Below, piece after piece: positions 33,313 to 43,653 of a stretch of DNA of 64,000 nt. Each line of letters begins with the position of its first letter. The first letter of the stretch is position 1. Source of the DNA: Terramyces sp. JEL0728 (taxonomy: Eukaryota > Chytridiomycota > Chytridiomycetes > Rhizophydiales > Terramycetaceae). The notes under the pieces were generated by a model, which worked only from the letters and a program-made list of their open reading frames with translations, ran no database searches and was not told the origin of the DNA. The position numbers and the translations under genes are program-made. Location of the stretch: positions 1-64,000 of the forward strand of contig JADIIU010000070.1 of assembly GCA_027603945.1 (NCBI GenBank). The letters are read 5' to 3'.

Positions 33313-34723
33313 ATGCAAGAAAAAAAGAAATTGAAATTAGACACAATATTCAACCAGGAATTATTCAAAAAAGAAACTGTAAAGGATTTCTCAACCGCAT
33401 TCAAGTCATTCACTGCCAACAATTCAAACCTCACCCAGGCATTCAGCACTCCATTCCGACATGGGATTTTCAACAATATCTTTTCTCAATCATTTATTAA
33501 TGACCTGCGTGCTCAAGTATTGAACCAAGAATTCTTTCAGAAATCAAACGACTTGTACGAATTCTTTCAAAGCGACGATTTAAAAAATAGTACCAATGAA
33601 GCGATTGTTAAGCTGCGAGAGAGTATTTATTCCCCAGAGTTCATCAAATGGATGTCGGATATGACTGGATTTGAGCTGTCAAGGACTGTTGATTTGTCTG
33701 CTCATCGATACCCCAAAGATGGATATTTACTGTGCCATGACGACGATATTGGATCAAAAAAGGATGGAAGACGAATCGCATTCATTATATACTTGGTTGA
33801 ATCTGATTGGAGTGCAAGTGACGGCGGCATGTTGCAGTTGTACGATACAGACCTGAAAAACAATCCCACAACGATTATCAAGTCAATCGTCCCAACTAGG
33901 AATACCTTTACGTTCTTTGAAGTGTCCTCCTTTTCGCACCATCAAGTTCAATCAGTCTACAAGAGAGATCGAGTGTCGATTTCAGGATGGTACGTTTTAT
34001 TAACAAAGGTTCCATGGCCCTATTCCAAACGACAAGATTTACAAGAGAATTGATTCCATTTACGATCATGAATTGATTACTCGATACATTAACCCAGCAT
34101 ATCTTGATGAATCTAGCTGTAACGCAATCAGCCAGGTTTTCGAGGATGAATCCACTGTGCAACTCCAAAAGTTTTTGAAACCTGAAAAATACAAGGAGCT
34201 GTTCAATGCTTTGGTAAAATCAAGGTTTAATCATCCCACTGGATACTCTAATTCCAGCAGATTCCATTTATTATCAGACAATGAAACACCAAGCGATGAT
34301 TCTTTGACAATCATCTACGAATACAAGCTATTCTTTGAGTCTGTTCAGTTTCAATCGTTCTTGTACAAGCTCACTGGAATTGAATTAAATACAAAACCAT
34401 ATTCTAGCGCTATTAGGCAGTTTAAGGTTGGCGACTATACACTCATGAACGACAACTACATGGAAGAAAGCGGTCTCGATGTTATTTTTTCAATTGCAGT
34501 TGGACAATCAATTGGTGAGGAATGGGAAGACTCTTGGGGCGGTGGCATGCACTACGTTGCAGACAAAGACACTCTGCTGTCAATCTATCCCATCCACAAC
34601 ACTCTCCAGCTGGTGTATAGAGACGAAGGCACTCTTCGCTTTGTGAAATTGCTGAATAGACAGGCTCAATGCAAGCGCACTGAATATAGCATTGTTTACA
34701 CGGAACAGCAGCTGGACAAATAG
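33313..34723 (+). CDS. TPA1: TPA1/OGFOD1-type prolyl hydroxylase
   Basis: Exons are 33313-33989 and 34009-34723 (intron GTACGTTTTATTAACAAAG, 19 nt); 463 aa. It is a 2-oxoglutarate/Fe(II) dioxygenase that hydroxylates ribosomal protein uS12 and influences translation termination. The iron-binding HxD is in YLLCHDDDIG, the double-stranded beta-helix in RIAFIIYLV and GGMLQLYD, the distal His in VSSFSHHQVQSV, and SISGWFHGPIP is rebuilt exactly across the splice. The C-terminal half is the second, degenerate DSBH domain typical of TPA1. Confidence 0.94.
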
Positions 34724-34827
34724 CCAAGTGGAATAAATTAAGTGCTTTTTTGATTACGCGTTCTCAGCAACTCTGCCCGAGTTTAGTCTCTCAATGCCCG
34801 CTACGCACACAAAACGGATTAGTGGGC

Positions 34828-35578
34828 TCATTTATTATCATATTTAATGTAATTCCTCCCCTCAGCGTGCCTGGTCGTGTATTTCAAATCTGGATTCTTC
34901 TTGTAGTGCGTTTGAATAACCTCCCAATTAAATTTAAAATCTGTGTTAGAAACGTCTTACAGTAAAGCAGATTATCGTACTGTCCAGTGTATTCCCCAAC
35001 AAAATTTGTGTGATATTCTTGAAAGAACCAGTAAATTGCTTCTATAGTTGCCAAAAAGGTTCTATCGTATATCTGATGTCTCCAGAATAGTGTTTCGTGG
35101 GAATTGATCCTAACGTGTCTGAAATTCATCGATTGTAGTCTATGTGCCATGCCTTTTGCCTGTTTCCTAAATGAATTCGAAAATACCATGTCCCGTCGAT
35201 AACCAGCAGTCTATCGAATGAAGAAGGTTTTATATCTGAAAGCGGCACTGATTTTTCTGAAGGGAATAGCAGTAATACCCTTTCGGTGTCGTATTTATCA
35301 GCAAAATTTTCATCAATTCGATCGATATAAATAGTAGTCTTGTCTCTGGCGATGAGCTTACAATGCGTTGTAGTGGTTTTCTGATGATTCTCTCCCGGGT
35401 GTCTTAAAATGTCTACATGAATCGGCAAATCAATTGCTGGTGGTTGATGCCCGATAGGCAAAGAGCAATCCGGACAATAAATAGAGACACTTGCTTGGCA
35501 TTTCGGGCATTTACTCCTTGGAACTGTCGCCAATATGTCAGTTGGATCAATTTTGAATTCAACGAAAGGGTCAGTCAT
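34828..35578 (-). CDS. DTWD1: DTW-domain tRNA acp3U transferase (DTWD1-like)
   Basis: Minus-strand exons are 35187-35578, 34961-35166 and 34828-34940; two 20-nt introns (GTATTTTCGAATTCATTTAG, GTAAGACGTTTCTAACACAG); 236 aa. DTWD proteins add the aminocarboxypropyl group to tRNA uridine. The N-terminal zinc site is KCPKCQ plus YCPDCSLPIG; the DTW signature LLVIDGTWKQAKGM is rebuilt across the first splice. The C-terminus with YDNLLYYFKF is also family-like. It shares a 20-bp divergent spacer with FUR1. Confidence 0.92.
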
Positions 35579-35598
35579 TTTTGTAAATTTAAAAAAAA

Positions 35599-36272
35599 AT
35601 GAAATTGAAATATCCTTCAAATATCAGGGTTTTAGAGCAATCAAACCAGCTGCTGGCTGCAATGACAGTAATTAGGAACTTGGAAACCGATAGAGAAGAT
35701 TTCATTTTTTATGCAGACAGGATTATAAGAATGTTGGTCGAAGAAGCCCTCGCGATCCTTCCATATGTCGAAAAGACGGTTGAAACTAATTCTGGAAGCA
35801 CTTATTTTGGATTAGCGCCAACTGGAAAGATTTGCGGGGTGTCAATCATGCGTGCAGGAGAAGCTATGGAGCAGGGATTACGAGAATGTTGCAATGGAGT
35901 TAGAATTGGAAAGATTTTAATACAGAGAGACGAAAATACTGCACTGCCAAAGCTGTTTTATTCCAAATTACCGCCTGATGCTGCAAGCAGGACTGTCTTG
36001 TTGCTTGACCCAATGCTGGCGACTGGTGGTTCTGCAATTAAAGCAGTCCAAGTATTGCTAGACCATGGAGTAGTAGAGGAAAATATTGTGTAATTATGTA
36101 TTAAATTAGTTTTGTCAATTTGGTTGCTTGTCCTGAAGGAATCAGGAGCATGATTGCTGCACATCCAAAAATCACTGTTATCACTGGCGCGATAGATGAA
36201 GGGTTGAATGATAAAAAGTACATTTTGCCTGGATTGGGGGATTTCGGATGCAGGTACTTTGGAACTGAATAA
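35599..36272 (+). CDS. FUR1: Uracil phosphoribosyltransferase
   Basis: Exons are 35599-36089 and 36110-36272 (intron GTAATTATGTATTAAATTAG, 20 nt); 217 aa. It salvages uracil to UMP with PRPP. The PRPP loop is LLLDPMLATGGSAIKAV; SIMRAGEAMEQGLRE and the C-terminal uracil site PGLGDFGCRYFGT are present. The splice restores VVEENIVFVNLVACPEG. Divergent promoter with DTWD1 is only 20 bp. Confidence 0.97.
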
Positions 36273-36402
36273 ACCTATGTATTACCAACATTGGTTGATA
36301 ATTCAATCAGTATTGCGGATCCATTGTTCGCCCTGAATTGATTTCACTATAGCAGGTCTTGCGAACCGTATTCCAAGACATTTCTGAAATCAAATGACTT
36401 TA

Positions 36403-37205
36403 TTAAATTGGATACGCTGAGGCACCAACCAAAGATCTCATTCTTCTTAGTCTGAAAAATTCAATGTTGGCCCTTAACAATATGAACAAACCCATGAAAA
36501 TGATAAATACAGCGGACCACTCCCTACGACTTTTTTCTTCTTCTGGGTCGGGTTGGTAGCCGTTGTCGTATTCTACAGGCGGAAAGTCGTTTTCGTCCAC
36601 TTTCTGTTTGACCAATACACCCTATTATCAAGTTAAGGTTACATAGCGCATCAACGTCAAGCCTAATCCAGCTTGAGATCCGAATCTTGCAGCATGTGAA
36701 GTTGCAAGAAGCGTAGTCAAAAAGAACCCTAGAATATCAAACGTAAGAGATAAAAACACATTAATCAAGTATATAAAATAGTCTCCAACGGGCAACCCTA
36801 GCATTAATCTCGCAACTTACCTTCAATCAGAATTTCACCGTTTTCATCAACGCAATTTACAAGGTACTCTGGTGCAGGATCAACAACTGCGTCATGATAG
36901 CTCGGCGGTTCAATTTCTTCAAAATCCTTGACAGTCAAAGCCGACGGTTTTGCAGCCATATTTGAAAATACACCATCATTCTCTGAAATTTGAATTCTTG
37001 CATGCTGAGGAACTATTTCTGGCTGGATTTGAATCGGTACTTCTTGCGGCATCTCCATATCCAATAGTTCTGCTTCTTCCTCAGGGCTGATTTCATATTG
37101 TTCCTGAGATTGCTGGTCAATGAATAGATGTTCTTCGTCCGCTACAGAATGGTCTTCTATAGGCACCTAGTCTCAGCCTGCACTTACTGTTTGGTAATTG
37201 GTCAT
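36403..37205 (-). CDS. BSD2: BSD2/NDFIP-type NEDD4-ligase adaptor
   Basis: Minus-strand exons are 37188-37205 (18 nt, six codons), 36821-37166, 36643-36797 and 36403-36621; introns 21, 23 and 21 nt; 245 aa. NDFIP/Bsd2 proteins recruit NEDD4/Rsp5 ubiquitin ligases to endosomal and Golgi membrane cargo. The PPxY motif is in PPSYHDAV, followed by GLPVGDYFIYLINVFL, a family-typical start of the membrane region, then LLATSHAARFGSQAGLGLTL. A last TM helix lies near residue 210. The tiny first exon is supported by phase, a consensus 21-nt intron and the absence of any other ATG. Confidence 0.9.
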
Positions 37206-37307
37206 TATTTGAGATTTGAAGTGGAAAATAGTAAACTTATCGAGCCAGCCACGAACACATTGTGTTTCAAAACGCAAAGAAAGAATGAAAGAGTAAATAT
37301 TTATAAG

Positions 37308-37717
37308 TTATTTCTCTATTGTCTGGGAAATCAAGTCTAATTTGGCTAACGAGAGCTGGTATTAATGCAAATTACCATGTCTAAAAGCAGGTTGTTTTTT
37401 AATTGAAGGAGCGTATTCTCTGCTTCTAACCGCTGATTGGATTCAGTCAAATTTTGAATAGTTTGTTCCAATACTTCGGATTCTGTATTAGTGAAATGAA
37501 CCTCTTTTCCATCTGTTTCCATCAAACGATAATTTGGTGTCATGAAGTGTCAGAGTAATCGGAGTTGATTCTGCAGTTGGCATACGAGGGGTCGCAATCA
37601 CCTTAGGCTGGCTGTATTAGTTAATATAACCTCAGGATTGAAAAGGCCCTTGATTTCCTGCGTACTTGCTGGATAAAGTCTGTCATTGTCGCGAAAACTT
37701 GCAAAAACCATATCCAT
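37308..37717 (-). CDS. Chibby homologue (basal body/ciliary coiled-coil protein)
   Basis: Minus-strand exons are 37631-37717, 37502-37607, 37376-37482 and 37308-37355; introns 23, 19 and 20 nt; 115 aa. The pattern matches Chibby: a Pro-rich N-terminus, LTLHDTKLSFDGNRWKR (family: L.FE.G.W), then a leucine-zipper coiled coil ENTLLQLKNNLLLDML. In animals Chibby sits at the ciliary base and antagonises beta-catenin. Presence suggests a flagellated life stage. The first intron uses the downstream of two possible AGs to keep frame. The first exon's sequence is less conserved. Confidence 0.8.
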
Positions 37718-37743
37718 ATTGGTGATTCAAAATTGGATTGTGT

Positions 37744-37905
37744 ATGGGCGATTTTACGGTTGTTGAAAGTGCCTTGGGTATCCAGAGTTGGCGATCAGTG
37801 CTGTTAATCGCCAGAGGAATACAAATACCAGTGATAGCTGTTGGTGCCTGTATTTACAGTACAATCATTTCAGGACCTCAGATGGACGATCACTTGATAC
37901 TATAG
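37744..37905 (+). CDS. Possible small membrane protein
   Basis: An ATG 26 bp from the divergent Chibby start opens a 53-codon frame with one hydrophobic segment (LLIARGIQIPVIAVGACIY). Intron-like GT...TTTACAG signals inside (37833-37852) could instead splice it into a longer frame running toward 37990. Gene reality and structure are both uncertain. Confidence 0.3.
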   Translation: MGDFTVVESALGIQSWRSVLLIARGIQIPVIAVGACIYSTIISGPQMDDHLIL

Positions 37906-37991
37906 CAGCACCCCTTCTCGAGTCTCATGTCCAGAAACCACAACAAATGAATGTAAACGAAAAATATTTATTAACATCTTGTTTCATTACT

Positions 37992-40045
37992 CTAGATTAT
38001 ATTATGAGTTTGGTTTAGTGTTGACGGCACACCAGCTTCTTTCCACATGGATGGTGAAAATCTAGCATTTGGATCAATAGGAATATGTGTTTCGTCAAAT
38101 TCATAGAACCCCGAATCAGCTCTGATAGATTTATCTTCAGGAACTGCCAAAGACCTTGAATTTACAAGTGGATATGTTTCTTCTTCCTCCTTTTCTTCAG
38201 GTGGAGCAATAGGTTTGCCGGCAACTACATAGTCCAGACTATCAGTAAATAGTTGCAACGTTTGACAATGGAACTGCGGAAGGGCAAGGAAAAAGATACC
38301 GGCAAACGGAATTGCGCACCAGTCAAGAATGTTAAAGAGAGAGCGATTGTACATAACTTTGGATCTCTTTCCTAACGGACGAACACCAAATCCAGTTCCT
38401 GGATGCAGCTGTTCTTGCAAGGAATGGATCCATCGATCGGTTCCGCACCATCTGTAGTATTTTTCATAGTAGTAGACGGTGAAAATCAAAAAGAAAGCCA
38501 TGACAAAACGAACCCAGTCAGCAATATACACTGCGAACGCAACATACGGATGAACGCCAGTGGTGGTGAAATAATTCCAAAATGGAGTAGCAGTTGGCAG
38601 ATAATTACCAGAAGGAACAACCAATGTTGATATAACAGACATCAAGAATACTTGTCCCATGATTACATGAGCTTCCAAGACACGGTGGTACAATGGAACA
38701 ATTTTAGCCAGCAAGGAAGCAACATCTTCATTTTCAGTAGTGCTAACGGTAGGAACCTTTTGAACAATATTGTTCGGAGCGTCGTACTTTGGAGCCAAAA
38801 TGCCAAAGACAGTTCTCCTCATTACATAACCAAAGTCGATGCAGCCCCACATATGACGTTTGGCTTGGATGTATCGATCAAAAATTCCACCAATCCACGA
38901 AGTACCTTGGACGTTGCATTGCGAAGCAGGCGAATAGATAGTGCGGACGTCTAATCTACCATGGGTCGAAAAGAAGCATTTCAAAAACATGTGGAAATCT
39001 TCACCCATTGCTTGAGGACCTACATCCCAAGAACCGACCGAGGCGGCCAAAGTCATTGGCAAAGAATAAGCAGAACATGGAATCTTGATTGGAGACGATT
39101 CGTACATGTTGGACATTACACCAAGCGACCAAATGATGTCGGCAAGACGGACAACGAATGGAACCTTATCAGCATTTCTATAATTAGCCAATGTTTACCT
39201 GTCGAAAACAGTGGTAGGACAGAACATCATCAAGTTACGCTCAGTTGGAGTGCCACATGCGTAATGATAAGAAAGAGCTTGAAAGTAATCTTGAGCAAAA
39301 CAGGTATCGGCATCCATCACAGTAATAATTTCTTCAATTCTTGGACCACCGCATTGACGAATCATTTCTCTAGCAGCCCATGCAACATTACTCGACTTGC
39401 CACGGATTTCACCTGGTCTATTAGCAGGATGCAAGGTAAATGTAATGTCATAGAATTGATCTTGGTACCTTTGAATCAGCTTTTGCGCTTTAGTTGGAGC
39501 TTCAGCTTCACTCTCTTCCATTGCCAAGCAAATCTAAATGTTAGATCGGCTCTATTTTTTAGCAATTTGCAGCTAATAGTTGGATTACATACCTTGTAGT
39601 TAGATAGGGCCATAGAGTGGGAAGCAAGGACGTCTAGGGTATCATACATGGTTCCCATGTCTTCTTTGTATTGTGGGATAATGAGAACATGGCGGACCGC
39701 ATCAAATGGTAAATCATGCCTAGTGTCGTCAGGGAACGAAGCGCCAGTGGTTTTGCAGTATTTTTCAGCCCAGTTTGTTTGTGAGTGTTTCTTTGCGCCT
39801 AAATACGCACTGCGAGCCCCAAAAGTTGTTCGGATATTATTGAGAATCAAAAACACATTCAACATCAGATAATAGAGGGTGAACGCTACTGGAGTGTAAA
39901 TAGGGCCAAAAACACAGAATGGGATGAAAAGTACATATCCAACTCCAAGCACCCTTTGAAAAATCGACTGGAGTGGGAGCTTGCCTAGATAGCCTGTGAT
40001 TACTTTTGGGTGCTCCAGATTTAGATTTAATGAGGATTTTGACAT
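37992..40045 (-). CDS. Large GT2-family membrane glycosyltransferase
   Basis: Minus-strand exons are 39593-40045, 39199-39533 and 37992-39177; introns of 59 and 21 nt; 657 aa. Two N-terminal TM helices precede a GT2 (Glyco_trans_2-like) catalytic region: VLIIPQYKEDMGTMYDTL, the DxD in VMDADTCFAQDYF, the acceptor Asp in MGEDFHMFLKC, and a QAKRHMWG motif in the place of the QxxRW of chitin and hyaluronan synthases. Several C-terminal TM helices and an acidic tail follow. It resembles fungal wall or surface polysaccharide synthases but is not a classical chitin synthase. The 59-nt intron is an outlier in this window. Confidence 0.85.
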
Positions 40046-40090
40046 GTGTGGTGTATTAAATTACAAAAATCAAGACGAGAAAATTTTTGA

Positions 40091-40296
40091 ATGCTTTTGT
40101 ACTGGCGAAAAATTGGCCCGCCTGAGGCTTACGCCTTTTATGGTTTGAAAGAAGAACAGCCACCGCATTTGATTAAGTTGGCAATCGAATTAATGAACAC
40201 TTTGCTGCAGGCTTCTACTCAACTTATAAAAAACCCTGGCAAATGAAAACCAAGAAAAATCCCTTGATGATTCAAGGTTCAATGCGAGCCAAATGA
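40091..40296 (+). CDS. Possible small protein, 56 aa, divergent from GT2 gene
   Basis: Exons are 40091-40142 and 40178-40296, using a 35-nt intron that ends TTGATTAAG, the usual branch and acceptor pattern. The product is basic and aromatic (GFYSTYKKPWQMKTKKNP), like small mitochondrial respiratory subunits, but I recognise none. The start lies 45 bp from the divergent GT2 start in a T-rich context. Without splicing the frame ends after 51 codons. Confidence 0.4.
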
Positions 40297-41173
40297 AACT
40301 TTTAATTTTGTGTAAGCATCCCAGAGAACGTTTTGGGACCGCAAAAGTCGAACGACATATGAAACTCGAATAATATTTGAATTTTACTATTTTATACTAG
40401 CATATTACGCTACTGGCGAACCAATCAACATAGACGGGTCATAAACAGCGACACGGTCTACGCGGAAATTAAATGTTTTGATATGGAAACCAAAAGGGTT
40501 TATAAAGCGGTGGGTATTTAAATATACGGGGTATTTCCCTTACTTTTGATTTACATGTTCTACTTGAACGCTGCCGCAATAAGAAACCCGGTTTTCCTCG
40601 GCCATCGGTCCACGAACACCCGGCCAACTATGGAGAAATCAAACAAACAATTAATCGCAATCTCAATGTGGAAAATGGTATCGTTAAAAAGTTTGTAAAT
40701 AAAGGTCTGTTTCATTCTCTCAAGATCCAAATGCTGCCTAAAAAAATTCGATTGTCCCAATTCAACCCGACTGAGGGGAAACGTCTGTGTTCTAGTTATC
40801 ACCATTAAGAATTGCCATAGGAAGTAATGTTAACACATGCTTGTGGTACCTCAAGATTGAACCTCATTTGCACATTACAGCCTGAGCTCAATTCTTACGC
40901 GCTCGTCTTTAAATTTACCAATTATTTATTCAGTCCAGCGCGGCTGCATAGCATAATTATTCTGCTTTGTACGACATGCTTTCATGCAAAATACTCTGCC
41001 TTGTTTCCGTATCTGTTCTACCAGAACACTGGAGATTCCAACACAGAGTATAGGCTTAGATTACAGTTCCTTATATTAAGAGCTTCCAAGTATTTCTTTT
41101 GCCGTTCCGAATCCAACTTTGCTTGGGTTTGCAGCCTTTGATTGGTTTCACAAGTTTTTTCAAGTCGGAAATC
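40297..41173. other. Long intergenic stretch, 877 bp, with unexplained open frames
   Basis: No firm gene. Two plus-strand open frames are notable: 40506-40808 (no ATG start, reads e.g. NYGEIKQTINRNLNVENGIV) and 40827-41141 (104 codons from an ATG, hydrophobic and cysteine-containing). Neither has recognisable motifs; both may be relics or chance. Confidence 0.4.
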
Positions 41174-43628
41174 ATGAGTATACCAGAAGCACCTCCGCTT
41201 CCAAACCAACTCATCCTTGCTCAATATTTCAATGACAGATGTATCCCAGAGTACAAGACGCAAGTCATACATCCAAAAATAGGAGTGTTGATGGAGAAGA
41301 ACGACAAGAATAACGATTTCCACCGGCATTTTAGGTCCGTTCCTTCCTGGGAGCGATTAATAAAAGGTTTCTTTCAACTAAGAATAGTATTCAAGTGTCA
41401 GGCTGCCAGACCGACTCTTGCGGATGGGAAATTGTGGATTTCAGAACACCACCTTTGCTTCAAAAACAACTGGCCAGGAAATGTATCTATTGTTAACGTA
41501 GACCACAATAGTCATCGATTTGACGGATGTGGTGGACATTAGAAAGACGAGTTACTCGGCAATTTTGCCAAACTCTATCGAGGTAGAAACTACAAAAGAA
41601 ACCATCTACTTTGGATCAATAAATTCAAACAAGGAGGAAAAATTCAATATTATGAACAAAGTGTGGGATTACAATGTGGAGGTAACTTGTATTAATCCAG
41701 CAAGCAAGTTTATTGAGGAATTTCCCAGTAATTACTCACAATGAGTGCAATTGCGAATATGGCACTTGCGACGTGTGTGTTAAATTGCATCAAATGAAGA
41801 CGCAAGATCCAAGTGGATTTCGAACACCTAAAAATCAGCTTTCAGTTGATAGAAATTCATATATGCTCAGTCCTCAATTTTCAAAATCGGATAGTGCTTT
41901 AAACTCGCAAATAGAGAGAGCAAGATCTCCGCAATTAGATAGCGATTCGTCACCAATGTCTACGATAAACGAAGCACGTCCCTCTGTTACTACTTCTGAA
42001 TTCAGTATAAGTTCTCAAAGAGATGATGAATGTTTATGTGATCAGGATAAGGAATCCACAGAAATCCATAATTCTGTAATCCCGCTGGATCTTTTGACCC
42101 TGTGGAAAGAATGGCTGTGTGTATCTGCTGAAGGAAATAGAAATGCAAAGTTTTTGGTGGAAAATCAAAAGATTGCAGGTAATAGTTATTGTTAAACAGA
42201 TATAATGTTTGGACCATGGGTTCCTGAAAACAGCCCCAATTTTGATCAGCTAATCCCACTTGGACAGCCAGGCGGACCGCAATATGAACCAGAATACACC
42301 AGTGTAAAAGAAGGCTATATCCGAAAATCTACAAAGAGTATGCCTCTGAATCATGGAATCCCGTTTGGTATTTATCAATTAATCCCAGTTCCAAAAACAA
42401 CCCAATCAATAGAAGTAATGAAAATTACAAAAATTGCAGAAAAATCACTTTGTGTCGTAGTGGATGCTAAAATGCCACTGATGGGTATTGATTCAACTGT
42501 GAAAATATGTCTCACTGAAAATGAGTCAAATCAGACACATTTGAGAGCGTTCGCCAAATTTGTGTTTACCGGAAATGGCAAATTACCAGTTCCGAAATGT
42601 AATTTTTATTAATTTAGTGGTTGCAGAGAAGTCTGCCTATGATGGCGTCAGAAATTTCTATAATGAATTTGCTACGTTCATGTCAGAGATACAAGAGTTG
42701 CCAGCCAGTGCTCCTGTAGTTGGGCAAGAATGCACTTGCATCTCACTGAATGATACGGATGGATACAAGACGCTTTTGGACCAAGAATACAATATCCCAA
42801 TGGACGTCATATGGAAGCAGGCGTTCATATCCAAACAAGATACCATCTTTATGAATTACAATATCAGCGAAGGTGGCTGGACTGGTACCTTTTCATTAAT
42901 GTAGAAATACTGTTTGAGCCATGGTTGGAAGAGGGTGAAAATGGTGAACTGACTCCGTTGGAAAAAATGAGTACTCCAAACTTTACGCCGGAATACTCTG
43001 CTGTCAAAGCTGGATTCCATAGAAGAACGAAATGTGTTGTACCATTAAAGCATGGCATCCCGTTTGGTATTTTAGTTTTAACCCAGTACCAAAAACCGCC
43101 GTAACTACTGGATCTGAAATAGTACTTCGAGTGGCAGAGAGCAATTTTTGTGTAGATGTGAATACATGTGTGGATTTGGGAATTGTAAATGACCTCAGAA
43201 TATGCTTTTCAAAAGTAAACGAAAACAAGACAAAATTGCGAATCCTAATTAAAGTGACGGTGAAAAGCAAGATTATTCCCAAAGGCACTGCCGAAAAGAA
43301 TACGTTTGAAAACGTAAGAAAGGTTTACACTGACATCTTTTCACAAATCGAGAAATACCATGCCAGCGGAGAAAAAACCATTCCCGTTGCAATAATCCAG
43401 CCCAAGCCAGTTGTTCAGCATGCATATGTTGCCGATATGATTCAAACCTGGATCCAGCAACTACCGCAATCATATCTATTCGCAGTATCCCTATTCTTCC
43501 TATTCATGTTCCTGATAAACACTTGGATCTTGTGGAATTTGGTATTGGCAACAGAGAGGAATCAATTGCAAATAATTAAACTTACACAAGCCCTTGTTAA
43601 ACTAAACCAAACCATCGATAATAAATGA
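41174..43628 (+). CDS. LAM/Ltc-type sterol transfer protein with GRAM and two VASt domains
   Basis: Exons are 41174-41366, 41388-41482, 41502-41681, 41701-42178, 42200-42367, 42389-42598, 42618-42884, 42905-43066 and 43087-43628; introns 21, 19, 19, 21, 21, 19, 20 and 20 nt; 764 aa. LAM proteins move sterols at ER contact sites. The GRAM domain has FHRHFRSVPSWERLI and LWISEHHLCFKNNW; a Cys-rich and Ser-rich linker follows; VASt 1 and VASt 2 each contain PW...PEY and HGIPF blocks; a TM anchor (SLFFLFMFLINTWILWNLV) is near the C-terminus. Two introns lie at identical positions in both VASt domains, before the FGPW/FEPW block and right after HGIPF. Introns 1 and 5 are 21 nt and stop-free, so they are invisible to ORF finding. 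Confidence 0.92.
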
Positions 43629-43653
43629 ATTTATAATTTTTACTTTTTGAAAA

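Noticed and set aside
38403..39599. Large plus-strand ORFs in the GT2 region
   Set aside because: They are antisense to the conserved GT2 coding frame and lack family motifs.
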